Shown: piece by piece, positions 31,381 through 44,399 of the stretch
How positions within the stretch are numbered: position 1 is the first letter of the stretch
Layout: every line of letters begins with the position of its first letter
DNA from: Angiostrongylus vasorum
Lineage: Eukaryota; Nematoda; Chromadorea; Rhabditida; Metastrongylidae
DNA length: 64,000 nt
Direction: 5' to 3'
NCBI GenBank assembly: GCA_018806985.1
Contig: JADANN010000099.1
Coordinates: forward strand, 3,567,501-3,631,500
The notes under the pieces: model-generated
The model's database searches: none
The model's input: the letters and a program-made list of their open reading frames with translations, nothing else
Told to the model about the DNA's origin: nothing
Program-made: the position numbers and the translations under genes

Positions 31381-32444
31381 TACAGAGACGGGTTTGCTTC
31401 AGTGGAACACTGCACGTATAAGGCATGCTCACGCGGTAGTGCTCTTTTATACGGGCGATTTCTGTTGATGTGCCTGAAGATGTAAAGTGTTAAGTGCTTT
31501 TCAGCCATTGTGAATTCACGAAGGAACCGAAATATTGCGCACTTGACTTTTCAATTCTATTAAATATCCCCGAATTGTGATGTTAAATCTTAGAGAAGGG
31601 ATTTAAGCCGCACCACATTCAAACCGAGTGATTCAATTGGGCACACTAAAGTTCAGGGCTCGAAAGACTCGAGAAGTCTCATGTTTCACTGCGACACACC
31701 TCACGAAAAGTTCAGACCACCAGATTAATCGTTTTGCTCTGTACGCTTGGCATCTCGTCCAGTCGTCTGTCGGTTCTTGACCAGCTGTTGCCGTTAAGAT
31801 ATTCAAAGTGCCTGGCTTACCATCTTTGATATTTCGACGTATACGGCGGTGTCTCTCACCTTTTGTCGTTTTTTTGTTGAGTGCTCCTTCATCTTGGTTA
31901 CGTGTCGTGCATGTTTCTGACACGCGTTTCAAAGCAGGAGGGCTAATATGTTCGAAAATAGGGACAAGGAAACAGATATCTTTGGTATGTTCGTTTCATT
32001 TTCGACGGTTTTCAGCTCGAATGCGGCTCAATTCCCGCCTACTCATATCCGGAGTTACGCCTTTCATCCTTTTGAATCCTCCACCTAGATAAACGTAGTT
32101 AGAGAAGACATTTTTCGTTGGATGTGAATGGTAACTCGAAAATGAGTCAATTTACTACGAACATTGTTTGCTAAAAATTCGATTAAAAACTGACCTTTCG
32201 TAAGCGTTTAGAAATCGACCAGCACCTCTCTGTGGTCTGATTCTCGTTGTGATAAGAATGGTTCCTGAGCACAGTTTTTGCTTTAATTTTCCACACTTGT
32301 GAAAAAAAATGGTTTGGCCGGTTTCTTGCTGATTAAAAATCTTGAATTCTGACAGGTGACACTTGGAAAGGTTAGCAATATGTGGACGGGGATTGATTAC
32401 ATGCTCTAAGATAATCGTGTCTAGTCCTGGCTTCATCGTGCTTT
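31381..32444. other. no recognisable feature
   Basis: Plus and minus frames of about 90-100 codons overlap around 31630-32092 with no motif I recognise. Confidence 0.35.
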
Positions 32445-32650
32445 TTGATGATTACAACGATGGTGAGATATTTGCAAAACTCCGGACCGCAGGTGTCTGC
32501 CGCATGGTGTGGTGGTGAACGCGTTACTCCCACAATAGCGCGTTCGTTCCCCACCGCAGACACCTGCGGTGCGGAGTTTTGCAAATATCTCAGCATCGTT
32601 GTAGTTATATTTCGCATTGTACCCCTGCCATTAAAAATAGTAGGCAGTGA
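32445..32650 (+). repeat. SINE family B with inverted (snap-back) 5' end
   Basis: The plus-strand copy (about 32498-32650, GCATGGTGTGGTGGTGAACGCG ... TTTGCAAATATCTCAGCATCG) is preceded by a reverse-complement piece of its own 3' end (32453-32500). The arms 32453-32500 and 32560-32606 can pair to form a hairpin with the tRNA-like head in the loop. Confidence 0.65.
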
Positions 32651-33639
32651 ATAAAACGGTGAACTTTTTGATGATTGTTTACCGATAAGACAGGAGGTGA
32701 CATTTCAAGAAGCAGAAGCTCGGATCCGATATGGAGGTAAGAAAAGGCAGTTTTCCAGGATTGGAGCAGATGTTTTTTAGTGATATTTTCCACTGCTCCT
32801 CTGGGAGCAATGACTACCCCGTTTAGGTAACAAAGGTACACCGCACTTTATCGCTAGCGAATTGTCAATTGGTGCTACAGACACGCTTCCCACATCGCAC
32901 CCTGGGCCTAGAACAGAACTACTTTGGTTTCCTCTACGCTTTCGTTCCTTTAATTTTGCGACATTCTGTTCAACCTGCAGAAGAAAGCATTTTGGTATTC
33001 TATGCAGGAACTACATGCCTATCAGATATGAAATTTTAAGACAACATAATTTATTTCGTCACTGTATGTTACCCTATAAGGATAGGTTCAACAAAGACGT
33101 GCAATCTCACAAGAGCACTCGCCAAATTATTTCCGAATTCGGCAAAAAAAATATGAACGAAGTTCACCAGTAATGGCCAAAGATCCCAGGGTTGAAGAAA
33201 ACATACCCAGCGACACCAGACATTTTATAAAGTATATGACTGAGATAATCGCCTTCTAGGCGCAGACGGAAGTCGCTCTTCTAATAAAGCAGTGGAGGAG
33301 AATAATCCAAAGGTTCTATTCCGAACACATCAGCGCTTTCGTTTTATCAAATAATTGGAGATAGATCTATCTTTTTTCACTTATCTCCTTCAGAGTTAAT
33401 TTCACCCTCATGGCTAAAGAGCTATGTGTGATGGTTAAACATGATGAACTCCTTAGTGCTCTAGGTTAGCAAAAGTTCAAGGTTCATTCTTTGGCTGGGA
33501 AGCTTTAGAATGCTGACAACGCATGAGAGATAACAAAGAACACTCGACTTTCAGCCTACCGTTTTTCACTTGGTTTTTTCCTATTGCCTTCACGCAGGAA
33601 TTCCTAAACTGCTACAAAAAACGGCACGAAGTACTACTT
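32651..33639. other. no recognisable feature
   Basis: No repeat match and no motif in the frames at 32862-33173 or 33523-33744 other than the LINE start below. Confidence 0.4.
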
Positions 33640-34045
33640 AGCGCTACCAACAGAACAATGGACGGCCTGATGCTGGGAGTGTTCAATATCATGAAAATAA
33701 GAAGGAGAGTCCAAATTGTCTATCCTTGTCAAAAATTAAAATGAGAGGCACTAATACACCCGTCAAAATGTTGGAAATCAGATGGGCCGGACAAGAACCA
33801 CAACTGAGAGACAAAAGCCGCTACCGACTGGAATTTTCGCGATTTCAAACGCACAACAGGAAGACCACCAACGGTATCGTTAGAGTTCCTCACAAACATG
33901 CTAGAACAAAGCTGTTGGGCTCTTCGAGTCCCTGGAGTGATCAGAACTTACTGAGGTACTCTAATACTCAAATAAGAACATTATTGGCGCTCGCTCCAGT
34001 CACCCGACAATCAGCAAGAAAGCAACTGCTGTGCTGTGTTCAGAC
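33640..34045 (+). pseudogene. RTE-type LINE, C-terminal fragment
   Basis: Plus strand: NRTMDGLMLGVFNIMKIRRRV (E-R-x-M-L-G-V-x-R-F-T-Q-V-R in the family), EIRWAGQ (IRWAGHV), then in another frame DWNFRDFKRTTGRPPT and LEFLTNMLEQ with WALRVPG. This is the same segment as 53211-53600 (which reads DVKHTVGRPPTRWSEFF and IRWAGHVMR). Frameshifted and truncated on both sides. Confidence 0.65.
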
Positions 34046-34284
34046 AACCACGTCAAAAGCACAGCATCCATCTCCAGAGTCCACGCGGTCACTATGAAGC
34101 GACATGTAAAGCGACAGTTGACGCCGAGGATTTCTTATTGAGGAACATCAGTTCGTGAACTATGACATTAATAACAAAACTTCAATTCATTTTCAATTAT
34201 TTCTTGTTTTTATTGTTCTTTCCTTTTATGTTGCATAATTTTACGTCAAATGGAGCGCGTAGCGCTGCTTTAATGATCCTGGTC

Positions 34285-34440
34285 ATAGCACTGACGGTCC
34301 AACCCACCCAGGCTTTGGTGTGATCCCACCACAGGTCCATCAAGCCTGTCTTCCCTCCGAGATCGAGAGATTGTTACCAGAGCAGGACAAATTGACGTGG
34401 AAACGCCCCAGCACGGTTGTATTAGGCGCCGTAGTTAGGC
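34285..34440 (+). repeat. SINE family D fragment
   Basis: Partial body: CCTGTCTTCCCTCCGAG...GGTACCAG-like...GACAAATT...AAACGCCCCAGCACGGTTGTATTA. Confidence 0.4.
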
Positions 34441-35884
34441 TACATTTTGACAGCAATGAAGTTTTCTTATGCAAAGCAGATTTCAAATGTGACCTAGTGT
34501 CTTTAATTCATTTGCGACAAAGTTAACACATATTAAATTAACGAGTCAAATTTTGATGATGTTCACGGTTTGGTCTCATATAAAGTAATGCCTATGCAAG
34601 TAAGTTAACAACGAGTAGCTGCTAATCGGTAGACATTTTCCGAAAGATGCCTTTAGGGTTGATTTCAATTGCTGACTCTCAGAGGAACCACAGTGATAAG
34701 GGGAGACGGTAGGCGTAAATCGTTGCTGATCTCATGATGAAAATTAATTTGGCTGATACAAATTTCAGCCAATTTCAATTTATGTGACAAGCAACGTTAC
34801 GTCGAAAAGCGTTATTTTTGAAGAAAACCCGCCCACGAAATAAAAAACGGAATTCTGCGGCAATACGTAAACTAGGCGATGAATGAATTCATAGTAGCGT
34901 GATGAAAGAAAGCAAAAACCAAACGACATCAATGAAACGAATGAGGATCGACGTCACTTTATGTCTTTAAGAATTGACCCATAGATTACGCCAAAACGAT
35001 GAGTCAACATCTCCACATAATGTGACTAGCTACTGCATATTAAATCGACTTTTTTGCGTTTCTAACATCAACGAATCCAGAAATGGCTTGCGAAAAACTG
35101 ACAAACTTAGGCATAACTGCAGTGGATATCAACGTTTGGTAAGCACAATTCAGTGAGGATCATGCCTCTATGACCAGGTAGCGTACAAGTGAGGGAAAGC
35201 GGTAAGGGTTAAGAGGGAATGAGGAAAGAGCAGGGGTAGAAATGCCGTGCAATACACGAGTGATTGCTGCCATGCTTTCTTTGCGGCGTTGATAACTCAG
35301 TAGCAACCTATCTGATAAAAAGCTCACGGCGGTCCACATAAGCCGATCTTTGGCCTAGACCGAGAAACGTTCTAGTCGGGATATCCTGAACTTTAACACA
35401 GCCGCATGGTCGACTGTCATCCAAAAACATTTATGAAGAAAATGAAACGAGTTGTTCTGTGGTATTAGTGAGAACGACTTGAACAGCCCGTTTAAGTAAA
35501 ACTTTTGCAAAATCCGTCACTAGTCGGCTGACCTTTCGACGAGCTTATAGAATTTCATCCAGTTGAGTTGAGTGGAGCACCTCAAGAATGAAGAAGCTTT
35601 ATTTGGTGGCGCCCGTTTTAACAGCATGTGTATGGTCAATCCTCAACGGATGGCGATCTGTATTCTTCAGACTTGAGAAAAATACTCTTTTTTGGCTTCT
35701 TCTAAATAAAAGATGGACACACAATTATTATAGTGTATGAAAATATAAAATATATATAATTATTATGTCGCTACTAATTATTCATGATAATTTCAACTTG
35801 ACCCCTATGAATTGTTAGTAATAAGAGCCACATAAGGCGTCGTGAGATGTCAACTTCTTTTCAGTGAAAATTATATTTACTTAG
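34441..35884. other. no recognisable feature
   Basis: 1.4 kb without a domain or repeat match. Confidence 0.4.
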
Positions 35885-36285
35885 ATTAAAACCTTCTACG
35901 CTTTCGTATGTCCTTTTGGACATAGTACCTCTTCAAATCGCTTCGTTGTGCTGCCACTGTCGTCTATAGAGGTGCTTGCGTTCCTGTGTGTTTCTGGCTA
36001 CGACTTGAGAATCCGTCGTTTTCCTCACACAGTGACGTCCTAGTGTTAGCTGAGCTTAGTTTCATCTACTATGACAATTTAACCTTGCCGTAAATTCCCG
36101 TTTATTGCCAAATATTGTCCTAGGGGAGCGAAAGGTTTATTGGTAAAACATTCTTCGTTTTCGTATGTCCTTTGGGCACACTACCTCTTCAAAGCGCTTC
36201 GTTGTCCTGCCACTGTCTATAGAGGTGCTTGCGTTTTTTGTGTGCTCCTGGAATAATATTGTCCTAGGGGGAGCGAAAGGTTTTT
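35885..36285. repeat. local direct duplication
   Basis: The segment with CTTTCGTATGTCCTTTTGG...CTATAGAGGTGCTTGCGTT at about 35890-36000 recurs at 36148-36253, and ATATTGTCCTAGGGGAGCGAAAGG at 36109-36132 recurs near 36253-36280. The copies are diverged, so this is an old interleaved duplication. Unknown family. Confidence 0.6.
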
Positions 36286-36431
36286 TTGACTGGTTACTAA
36301 AATTCTTACGAGACGACAGGAATTCGGTATGACTAGTTGGTTTCAAAAAACTGTGTTAAAAGAACAGTATATAATGTATTAAGAATATAGTAACTAACAC
36401 GATATAACAATGCAACACAATGTGTTAAGAA

Positions 36432-36610
36432 TTAGATAGAAAACTAGCTGAGAGATAGGCTAAACGAAGGAGCCGCACATTGTGTGGTGAGTGCATTAGT
36501 CCCCGGGAAGGGTAATAACGGTCGCGATCCCCACCGCAGGCAGCTACGGTCAGCAGTATCGCAAGCACCTCAGTACCATTGTGATAGCATTAAGAATGTT
36601 ATATCAGACC
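36432..36610 (+). repeat. SINE family B
   Basis: CTAGCTGAGAGATAGGC, ACATTGTGTGGTGAGTGCATTAG, CCCACCGCAGGCAGCTACGG and TCGCAAGCACCTCAGTACCATTGTG, each a diverged version of the family blocks. Confidence 0.55.
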
Positions 36611-36790
36611 CGACATTCGCCATGTATCGGCTAATTATAGGCGAATGGGAAGAAAAAGATGAACCTTTTCTATGACGTTTGCTCCACTAAAGTGTTTAAT
36701 AGAATCGCTTCATAAGTCAGAACAATTAACAAAGGAATTCCCAAGACCGACTTTCTGTTAACACCGGCATTGATTGATGATTCGATTTTT

Positions 36791-36842
36791 TTTCTTCAAT
36801 AAGCAGACAAGGGGTTTTTTTCATGTCTGCTTATTGAAGAAA
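36791..36842. repeat. 19-bp perfect inverted repeat (hairpin)
   Basis: TTTCTTCAATAAGCAGACA at 36791-36809 is the exact reverse complement of 36824-36842, with a 14-bp spacer. Flanking T- and A-runs add partial pairing. It could be a small MITE or foldback relic. Confidence 0.75.
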
Positions 36843-37013
36843 AACATCGGATTAACAAAGGAATGGTCGTGAAGTGACCGAATATGTCAAGCGCTAAAGA
36901 ATTACTACAAAATGGGAGGTATGAAGTTTGATAGATAAGATATACCTAGGCAATATCTGAGATATTGTAAATGCCTGTGTAGACATCCATGAAGTCCTGG
37001 CTCCCCTATGAGA

Positions 37014-37285
37014 TAAATATACTTACTTACTTGATACTTGAACGGCTCGTCATCACTGGTTGTGCAAGCCCCAGCACACTCACATTTTTTCGGAGAACTG
37101 CTGGTTAATCCATTGTGGTTCTCTGGAATCCCAAGCTCCGCCTGGCCAAAGTCTGCCCCAGGTCGTCACCACCACAGGCAGTCGTAGCCCTTGTGGATCA
37201 GCTCCTTCTCAGCATGGGAGACTGTGCTGTGGGGACGAGTCCCCCCCGCTGTACATCGTAGTCCCACGCCTTGGGAGGAGATAAA
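37014..37285 (-). repeat. RTE-type LINE 3' tail
   Basis: Starts at the simple tail (TACT)n at 37020-37035 and contains GGTTGTGCAAGCC, GGTTAATCCATTGTGGTTCTCTGG, GTCACCACCACAGGCAGTCG and AGTCCCCCCCGCTGTACATCG. Same family as 23961, 42590 and 53080. Confidence 0.65.
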
Positions 37286-38154
37286 TATAAGGCTTCATTA
37301 AACGAATGGATAAGTGAACAAGTGAAACGAAGTATTAAAGCTTGTTGCTGATTAAATGCTGATTTAAGTGACTAAATATTCTTTCTTATACATTGCTGGA
37401 GATTGTACTTTAAGAACGACATCCAGTATGCTCTTTTTCTTAGTGATCGTTTACCACGGACGTGTTTCAAGCACTGAATGTCTTCTCCATATTTGATTAA
37501 AAACCTGAATTGTAAAATTCTGTTTGATCCTGGCCTAATAATACTTGAGAATGTGGTCGTTGTTGGTAGTGCGCAACAGTTTCGATCTGTTCAAGTTGTT
37601 AACTCTGTACTGAAGCGCATAACAAGACTGTGGAGAAGCTGCTTTGAAAGTTGTATGACAGAAGACAAACAAATGTCGTCAGCGATAGCAGATAACTTCT
37701 CTTCGAAACAAATCAGTCGACCGAAATTCAGGTAAGTCTCGACAAAAAACTTTTTTTGTGAAAGATCAATGTTTTTCCGAGAAAATCAGTCAGAAGGAGA
37801 GACATGTCACATGAAGCTTTGCACCGCCTTTGCAGGTGAGATTATGAATAGATGAAATATTAACAATATTAGGAAAAATGTCGAGATTTATGTTGATTCA
37901 TAAAAAGGCACAATTACTACGTGGCGTAAGGTAGAGGTGTATAAAATTCAAATAACCACACCCATTTCTTCGTATCGTGCTGAAACGTAAAAATCCACTC
38001 ATGTCGTGGTGAATGTCACTTCAGTGGGCTGTTCTTAAAAACACACATGAATAGGGAGACTGATTCGATGAAAACGTCCTCAGAACCACCACATGTGTTG
38101 TTTTTCACTGTTTCTCTCCAATTCCATTAATCGCTTGTAGTTCTTACTACTACT
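37286..38154. other. no recognisable feature
   Basis: No repeat match or motif recognised. Confidence 0.4.
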
Positions 38155-38570
38155 GCTGATGGCAGCTCCCAACGGTTTACCGACTTATCGTGGCTGGAAA
38201 GTGTTCCTGGGTGTCGGGCTGCGATGTACACAGGGGGGATTCATTCCCCCTTGAGCCAGCAAGGTCTCCCAAACCGAGAAGCAGTCCGGAATATCCATCA
38301 GGAAGCCCAGCTAAAAGTAAGCGAATACCAGGATCCACTACCGTCATGGTTTCAAGGTAGTCCCATGGTGGCAAATCTCCCTCTTATCCACAAGGGCTGG
38401 GAGTGCCTGTGGTGGTGACAATCTGAGGCAGACTTTGGACTGGCTGTCCTCGGCACTCTAGGGAATCACAATAGGTAAACCAGCAAAACTCCGAAACAAT
38501 AGAAATATGCTGGGTCTCGCACAACCAGTGAAGAAGGACCATCCAAGTATCGCTGATGGCTTATTACTGG
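38155..38570 (+). repeat. RTE-type LINE 3' tail, plus orientation
   Basis: The longest copy of the tail family: CGTGGCTGGAAAGTGTTCC, GGGCTGCGATGTACAC, CATCAGGAAGCCCAGCTAA, CCTCTTATCCACAAGGGC, GGTGGTGACAATCTGAGGC, and CTCGCACAACCAGTGAAG ... CCAAGTATCG at the end. Opposite strand to 37014-37285. Confidence 0.6.
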
Positions 38571-41489
38571 TTAGAGCAAAATGTTTATATATTCCCACAG
38601 TTCTAGCATGATGTTGAAAGAGATTTTTTTACCCATTTCCTGTTCTTCATGATGCTTTCTGTTTTTTTCCAATCTGTTATATTGAATTCAAGTTCAACCT
38701 TTATCAGATCAATACGAAATCGATCTTTTCTAAAACAACTTTTAGAAAAAAAATCACAACAACTGAGAAGCAGTGAAAATTTCCTCTGTTCTCATTACGC
38801 ATGTCTTAGGCTAGTGTTCTGTGATACTTTAGGACGTTTTTAAAATATTTACTTATGTGCTTCGAAAGTCTCGAAAATGATTCTTAAAAACTCCTCAGCA
38901 ATCGTGTTACATGTAAACATACAATTCTCAAAAAATCTTCAATAGTGGAGATTTTTTAAAAGGAACTGAGTATCGTAGAAAGGCAAAATTTGCGAAAAAA
39001 TGATGTCTGGAATAATTATCGATTCGTTTCATGTTCAGTTTTTTTAGAGCTCAAAAATTGTTAGTTGCATTCCTTTCAAAAAAGCAAAAAAAGGGATGGG
39101 AACAAGGAAGGAAATGATATTAAAATCGGTAACGGATAATCAATAAAATCGATCGGTAGGTACGAAAGCTTCTTGAAACCGAAAATTGGAGCCTCTAAGC
39201 GCTCAATTTGTTGGTGCATTCATAATGATAACAATTGCATCAGCACCAGTTGGAGGTTCAATGTTCGAGCCATCATACTCGGAATTGATGGTGATGTTTC
39301 TTCTTCTAAGAGAACTTCGAGAAGAAAAAGCCCTGGAATAGAAGCTAGAAGTTATTTAAGTTATTCGAAAGAAGTTAGAAGGAATAGAAGTTTCAATTAG
39401 AAGTTAGGTTTTATTAAGTTATTCGGAGGACTAATTTTTACAGCAGCAATGAATCAGAGCGATCAAAAATTTGAATGGAATGAAGAATCAGAAAAAAAAG
39501 CGAAAGGAAAACTCTTATGAAAGAATCGATAATAAAAAGTACTGGAACAGGGGGGAGAGGAAAAGGGAAAGAAAGTGAAAAGACTTTGAGTTTATCTAGT
39601 TCTCCGAAAAGAGGGTTAAAATTACGTTGTCCCCTGATCTTGTTTACTTTACGCTTGCCAAATAGTTTTTTTATAGCGTGGAAGAAAATTCTGTAGTTCC
39701 ATATTAAATGATAACGAAGGTAGTTCGTCTGAATGAATGCTGGATTTGGAAGTTAATGCTGTGAGACTATGAAACAAAATTTAACAATGACTGCCAAAAA
39801 AAAATGGTTACAAACTAGGGATTCAATGCTGAAGACAATGAATATTTAGAAGGAAGTGTTTAACGCGAAACAACACTTGGCGATGGATTCAGGACGAGTT
39901 TTAAAAAGACGGCGGAAATGAGCATGCTTTTAATGAAATCCAGCAATTCAGAAGCTGGTCTACTAGAATTGTTGAGATGGCATTATTCTCGAGTGAATCC
40001 TGCTCTAGAATGGAAAAGTTCGCTGTAATGCAACTCAAGTCTCTGCATTCCCTAGTGGTAGAATACTCGTATGGTGGAAGATTGCAGCAGTTGTTGTGGT
40101 GCATTAGATTTGCTGAAGTATCCGCAGAATATGAGAGTAAAGTACAATTTTGAACCAGATTAGAATTGCGAGATGTGTTTGGCGCAGGCCTAATGACATA
40201 GTCGCCGAGGGATTCGACACGTCGAAGAGGAAAGATTACGACGACAACACCAGTGTTGTTGAGGACGTGAGGAATGAGAACTCTTTGAGTTATTGTGTTT
40301 TGAGGATATGATTAAGCATACAGGTGAAGGATTTTACGCACAGAACCATAATTATAAAAATGCTTTATGGTATTATTGTTTGCGAACAACTTTTGTTTGG
40401 CCAACTTCGACTTCCCTTCTTCCGAGCCAGATTTATTCGAGTCGATTGTCCACAGCCATTCATTCTTTGTACGTGGATCTTCGTGATCGCATCGTATAAA
40501 ATTCACTGGAGCACCGCTGAAAAAGACATCGGGAGAGTGAATGTCCTTGGAAAAATCCACTCCGATCAATCTGGCTCTGACGAAGACGAAGACGTCAAAA
40601 CGTCAGTTGAATAGAGGCTGTAGAGCAGCCTCGTGTAACCTCATGAATAAAACAAAACACTGTTGTTTATTCACTCCGAGGTTAAGTGAAAATCGTTCTT
40701 CAAAACTATAAAACCATTTGTTTAACGCAACGTGGAGAGAAGAACTGTAACAATTATAGAACAAAACACATTAGCAGTAACGCCTATCAATTACATAGTT
40801 GTTTATCGAATCTCTCGAGCGTGAGCTAACAACGTCACCATCCCTTTTCTCTCTGGTGCTAAGCTGCCCAATGAGCTAAATAATACCAAAGGACGAGAAA
40901 AAGTGCCACCTTTTTCGGATGTGGCTGTGTATTTTTGCTTGACTGAACGATAAACAGGCAGTCTGCAGAAACCCCACAGTTTGCAGAGCCATGGACGCTG
41001 AGTAACTCACCCCAAGCTCAGCATAAGTTCTTCGTCTTTTTTCACGCTGCGTTGAAACGCATATTCTACGCCTGAATGCTCTCCATGCTACTTCGCTACT
41101 CCTCGAAAAAGAAGCAATTTTGATGCAACTGTAAGTTTTTAATAATCCATTAATTCAGAAAAAATGTGATACACAGAAGGAGTTTTTCGCCAGAAGAATG
41201 AATTCCAATTGATTTTGGAGTTCTTTCTGGCAAATCAAAAGCAGCATACGAATCGGAAAACGCAGCCGCGGTGTTGAGGTACAAAATGATAGCAGGAAAT
41301 AAACTGATCCATCTCTTCATTGAGTGGGTTCAGCGGTCCAATATAGAGTACGATTTCCTTTGCAACGAAAAACCTTGGTTTCATTATTTATTTTTTTGCC
41401 AAGATAGCACAAAGGCATCATGAGAAGTGCTTGTTTTTATGGATTATTTTTTGCATAGCAATGAGCTTCTGGTTATTGAAAATCATCTG
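38571..41489. other. no recognisable feature
   Basis: Nearly 3 kb without a repeat match. A plus-strand frame at 40324-40614 (96 codons) and its antisense partner at 40312-40569 have no known motif. 39330-39420 has short degenerate GAAGTTAGAAG-type repeats. Confidence 0.4.
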
Positions 41490-42080
41490 TTAAAGGGCGT
41501 ACTCGGGGCCAACATTCACTTCGTATAGCCTATATGACGTACTAAATAATTCGGGGGAGATGTTCTTATGCACAAATACTTTTCCGACCAATCGGACTGG
41601 ATGAGCCGCATAATTGGGTTTTCGCCCTTTCAGGAATACGTCCATACAACGTGCAGCTTTGCTAAAAGCGTAGATTTCCATTCTAGTTAATGAGATATTC
41701 TTCAACTCTCTGCAAACGTGCAAAAGACTTTTCTTATTCCCTTGACAGTAGTTCCGCTATTTTATTGAAGGCAAAACTCCCTCGATTTCATAAAAACATT
41801 GCTCGGGACCCTTGCAAAACCCTTCATGAGAATACTTTTTCACTGTGGGTTCTTATGAAGGAATTTGTAATTACTGCCACTTTCCATCATGGTATGGAAT
41901 TGGTATCGTTACGAGCTTTTCCCCTTTTCACAACCGACATATTCTCGTTGAAGAAATACAGCCTTGGTTTCTTTTCTCTGAATTTCTGGTTGCTGTAAAA
42001 ACTCTTCGAAAGGGAGAAGCACCACGACCAGCGGAAAGCGTTGTACCTATTTTAGAGCCTATGGAGTCAAACTGACAGCC
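41490..42080. other. possible host exons, not confirmed
   Basis: A minus-strand frame (41723-41490) with RMEIYAFSKAARCMDVF and KGRKPNYAAHPVRLVG is preceded by TTTGCAG, a possible splice acceptor. A plus-strand frame (41845-42075) with LVAVKTLRKGEAPRPAESVV also looks protein-like. They lie on opposite strands and I recognise neither, so at most one is likely real. Confidence 0.2.
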
Positions 42081-42589
42081 ACTTTACTCATCCAAACGCT
42101 TTCATAATCTCGGCAGGCAGAAATTAGTGCATAAATCTTTCATTCTCATAATAATCAATTTTTTCCCGAACACCCACTATTCTGTTCCTTGTGTGTCTTT
42201 AAGTTATATGGCACAGACCATCCCCACAGAATGCCACACGGGCGAAGAACGTGCCTGGCTTAAGTCAAAGAATCAGCCTGAGGTATGGCTCGAAGTCATG
42301 CGTGATCACATGGCCCTTGTCCTTGTAATTCTTTTCTGAATTTCGAAAACTATTTTTGGATTGAGATTAGAATTTGGATGTCGTTTTCAGCAATATAAAA
42401 AACATCTCGACTCTCTCCCTAAACGTGCCAAAATTGCAGCAAAAACACTTGCATCTAATTCTCATTCTCATTCTAATTTGAGGAAATTTTAAATGTTAAG
42501 AATTAACATTTAGATGAAATTTTTGCTTTTTTTTCTACCGTATTTTTTCGTTTATTAGTTTTTTTTACATCTATTCGTGTCGCCTACAG
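42081..42589. other. no recognisable feature; small hairpin at 42488-42511
   Basis: AAATGTTAA and TTAACATTT around GAATT make a short perfect hairpin. The rest is AT-rich. Confidence 0.4.
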
Positions 42590-42965
42590 AAACTTGGATG
42601 CTTGGATACTTGGATAGCCCGTCTCCACTGGTTGTGCGGACCCCAGTATAATTTCCATGTTTATGGTTTAGGCATTGTGGTTCTCCGGAGTCCCGAGGTC
42701 ATCCTGGCCAAAATCTACCCCAGGTCTTCAGCACCACAGGCAGTCGCAGGCCTTTTAGATCTGAGGGAAATTTGCCCCCCAAGCGACTAGTTTGCTAGCA
42801 GGACGGTGATAGATCCTGGTAATAGTTCACTCCTAGGTAGGCTTCCTGATGGAAACGCTGGACTACTCAGCTTAGGCGACGCGGCCGGGGGATGAATAGC
42901 CTCTTTGTACATGGTATCCTGATACTCAGGAACACTTCTCAGCCACGATAAAGCGGTAAACCATA
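42590..42965 (-). repeat. RTE-type LINE 3' tail
   Basis: GGATACTTGGATAGCCCGTC, GGTTGTGCGGACCCCAGTA, GGCATTGTGGTTCTCCGG, GTCTTCAGCACCACAGGCAG and CTAGGTAGGCTTCCTGATGG, the complement of the plus-strand copy at 38155-38570. Confidence 0.62.
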
Positions 42966-44399
42966 TGAAAGGCTCCTTGTCGTTCACAAAAGTCGTAGTA
43001 ATTAAGGATTCTTATGGAAAAATATTTTTCTTCAAAAAAAAATGAAGCGCAGGTATCATCGGGTAAAAACCACGGTACTATTCATTTCTTTCGCATTTTT
43101 TTCGTATTGAATACCTATCTTAATATCTGTAAGATTATCCCGGATTGTTTTGAAGGATCTGTAAGGTTGCGAATATCACCTTTTTTTCCGAGAGATTCAA
43201 GTTGAAACCGGCAGAATCTTTATTCGCCTGTGCAGCGTGTTCAGCATCTTCTCCTCATTTAAGAAACACAAAAAAAGAAGCTCTTTGTTCATGAAGAACT
43301 GGGTCATCGGTTTGACGGTCCTCCTCCTCTACACTTACTATCCAAAGATCTTGCTGTCAGCTCTCAATTGGCTGTCGTACAGTCGCATGATATATTCAAC
43401 ACACCAAGTTTCGAACTGAAACTTCAGATCCCGCTTCTTCCTTGCATAATACACACTGGTCTATGCACTATGCGCCACCATAATACATCTTATCTCACTT
43501 TCTCCTCTGCCTACTTGGAAATAAGGTTTTGAAAGTTAAGCAGGAAAGGAATATGTAACCAATCAAAAAAGCTCAATGCCTTACATCCCTTTCTTTTTTC
43601 AGTGCATCCTTGATGTTAATGCAAGAGAGTCAGTTTGTGTTTCTTTCCAAATTTGGAGCTAATTTGTGCATCATTTTGGCTTTTTGTTACAGGCAAACAT
43701 AATTCAACTGTTTAGAAATATTTGTTTCGGTGGACGTTTTTTTAACCTTTTCAATTTCAAATTACAATCTATTTCAAGCCCACTTTGCATATTCTAAAGA
43801 GCGCACTACTTCGCTCATTCCGCTCGTTGTCTCGCATCCCTTGTCGATTAACTTCTCGGAAGCTGTTTGCGTATCGGTTAGGTTTCCACTTTCAATACTT
43901 TGTCCTTTTCATGGATATGGCTGAGTTCTGGTCAAGCCGATCCTTCATGGAATCGTAACATAGTTCTATTGGAGCATTGTCATGTCTTCAGCGCAGGCCG
44001 TCACACCTTCACTTTCTATGCACAGAAAGAAACTTCTAATGGACAAGTTTGGTACCAATTTGCTGACCTAGGAAAATAGGAGGAACTGTCTTTGCCGTCA
44101 ATTCAGCGTCTTTTCATTTATTGCTCGGCATCTCTTTTATCCACTGCACTTCCATTGCCACAACCGTAAATTAGTCAACAAAAGCCTTTGCATTTCACAT
44201 ATCACATTCGTTCATATGGTTTAGGTCGAATCTATCACTAATTACTCTACATAAGCGACCGGAATAGGCTACAAGCCGTGCTGCCAGGCTGTTACAATTG
44301 TAAGAGCGAATTTATAAGCAAATCAAAGATAATACAAATAACAACTATAGAATTTCTTCTATTTTTTGCGCATAGACTGGCGGCAAACGTTTTTGAAAA
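42966..44399. other. no recognisable feature
   Basis: No repeat match or motif-bearing frame recognised. Confidence 0.4.

Noticed and set aside
36791..36842. Rho-independent terminator
   Set aside because: The hairpin next to a T-run resembles one, but the window is eukaryotic, so the term does not apply.
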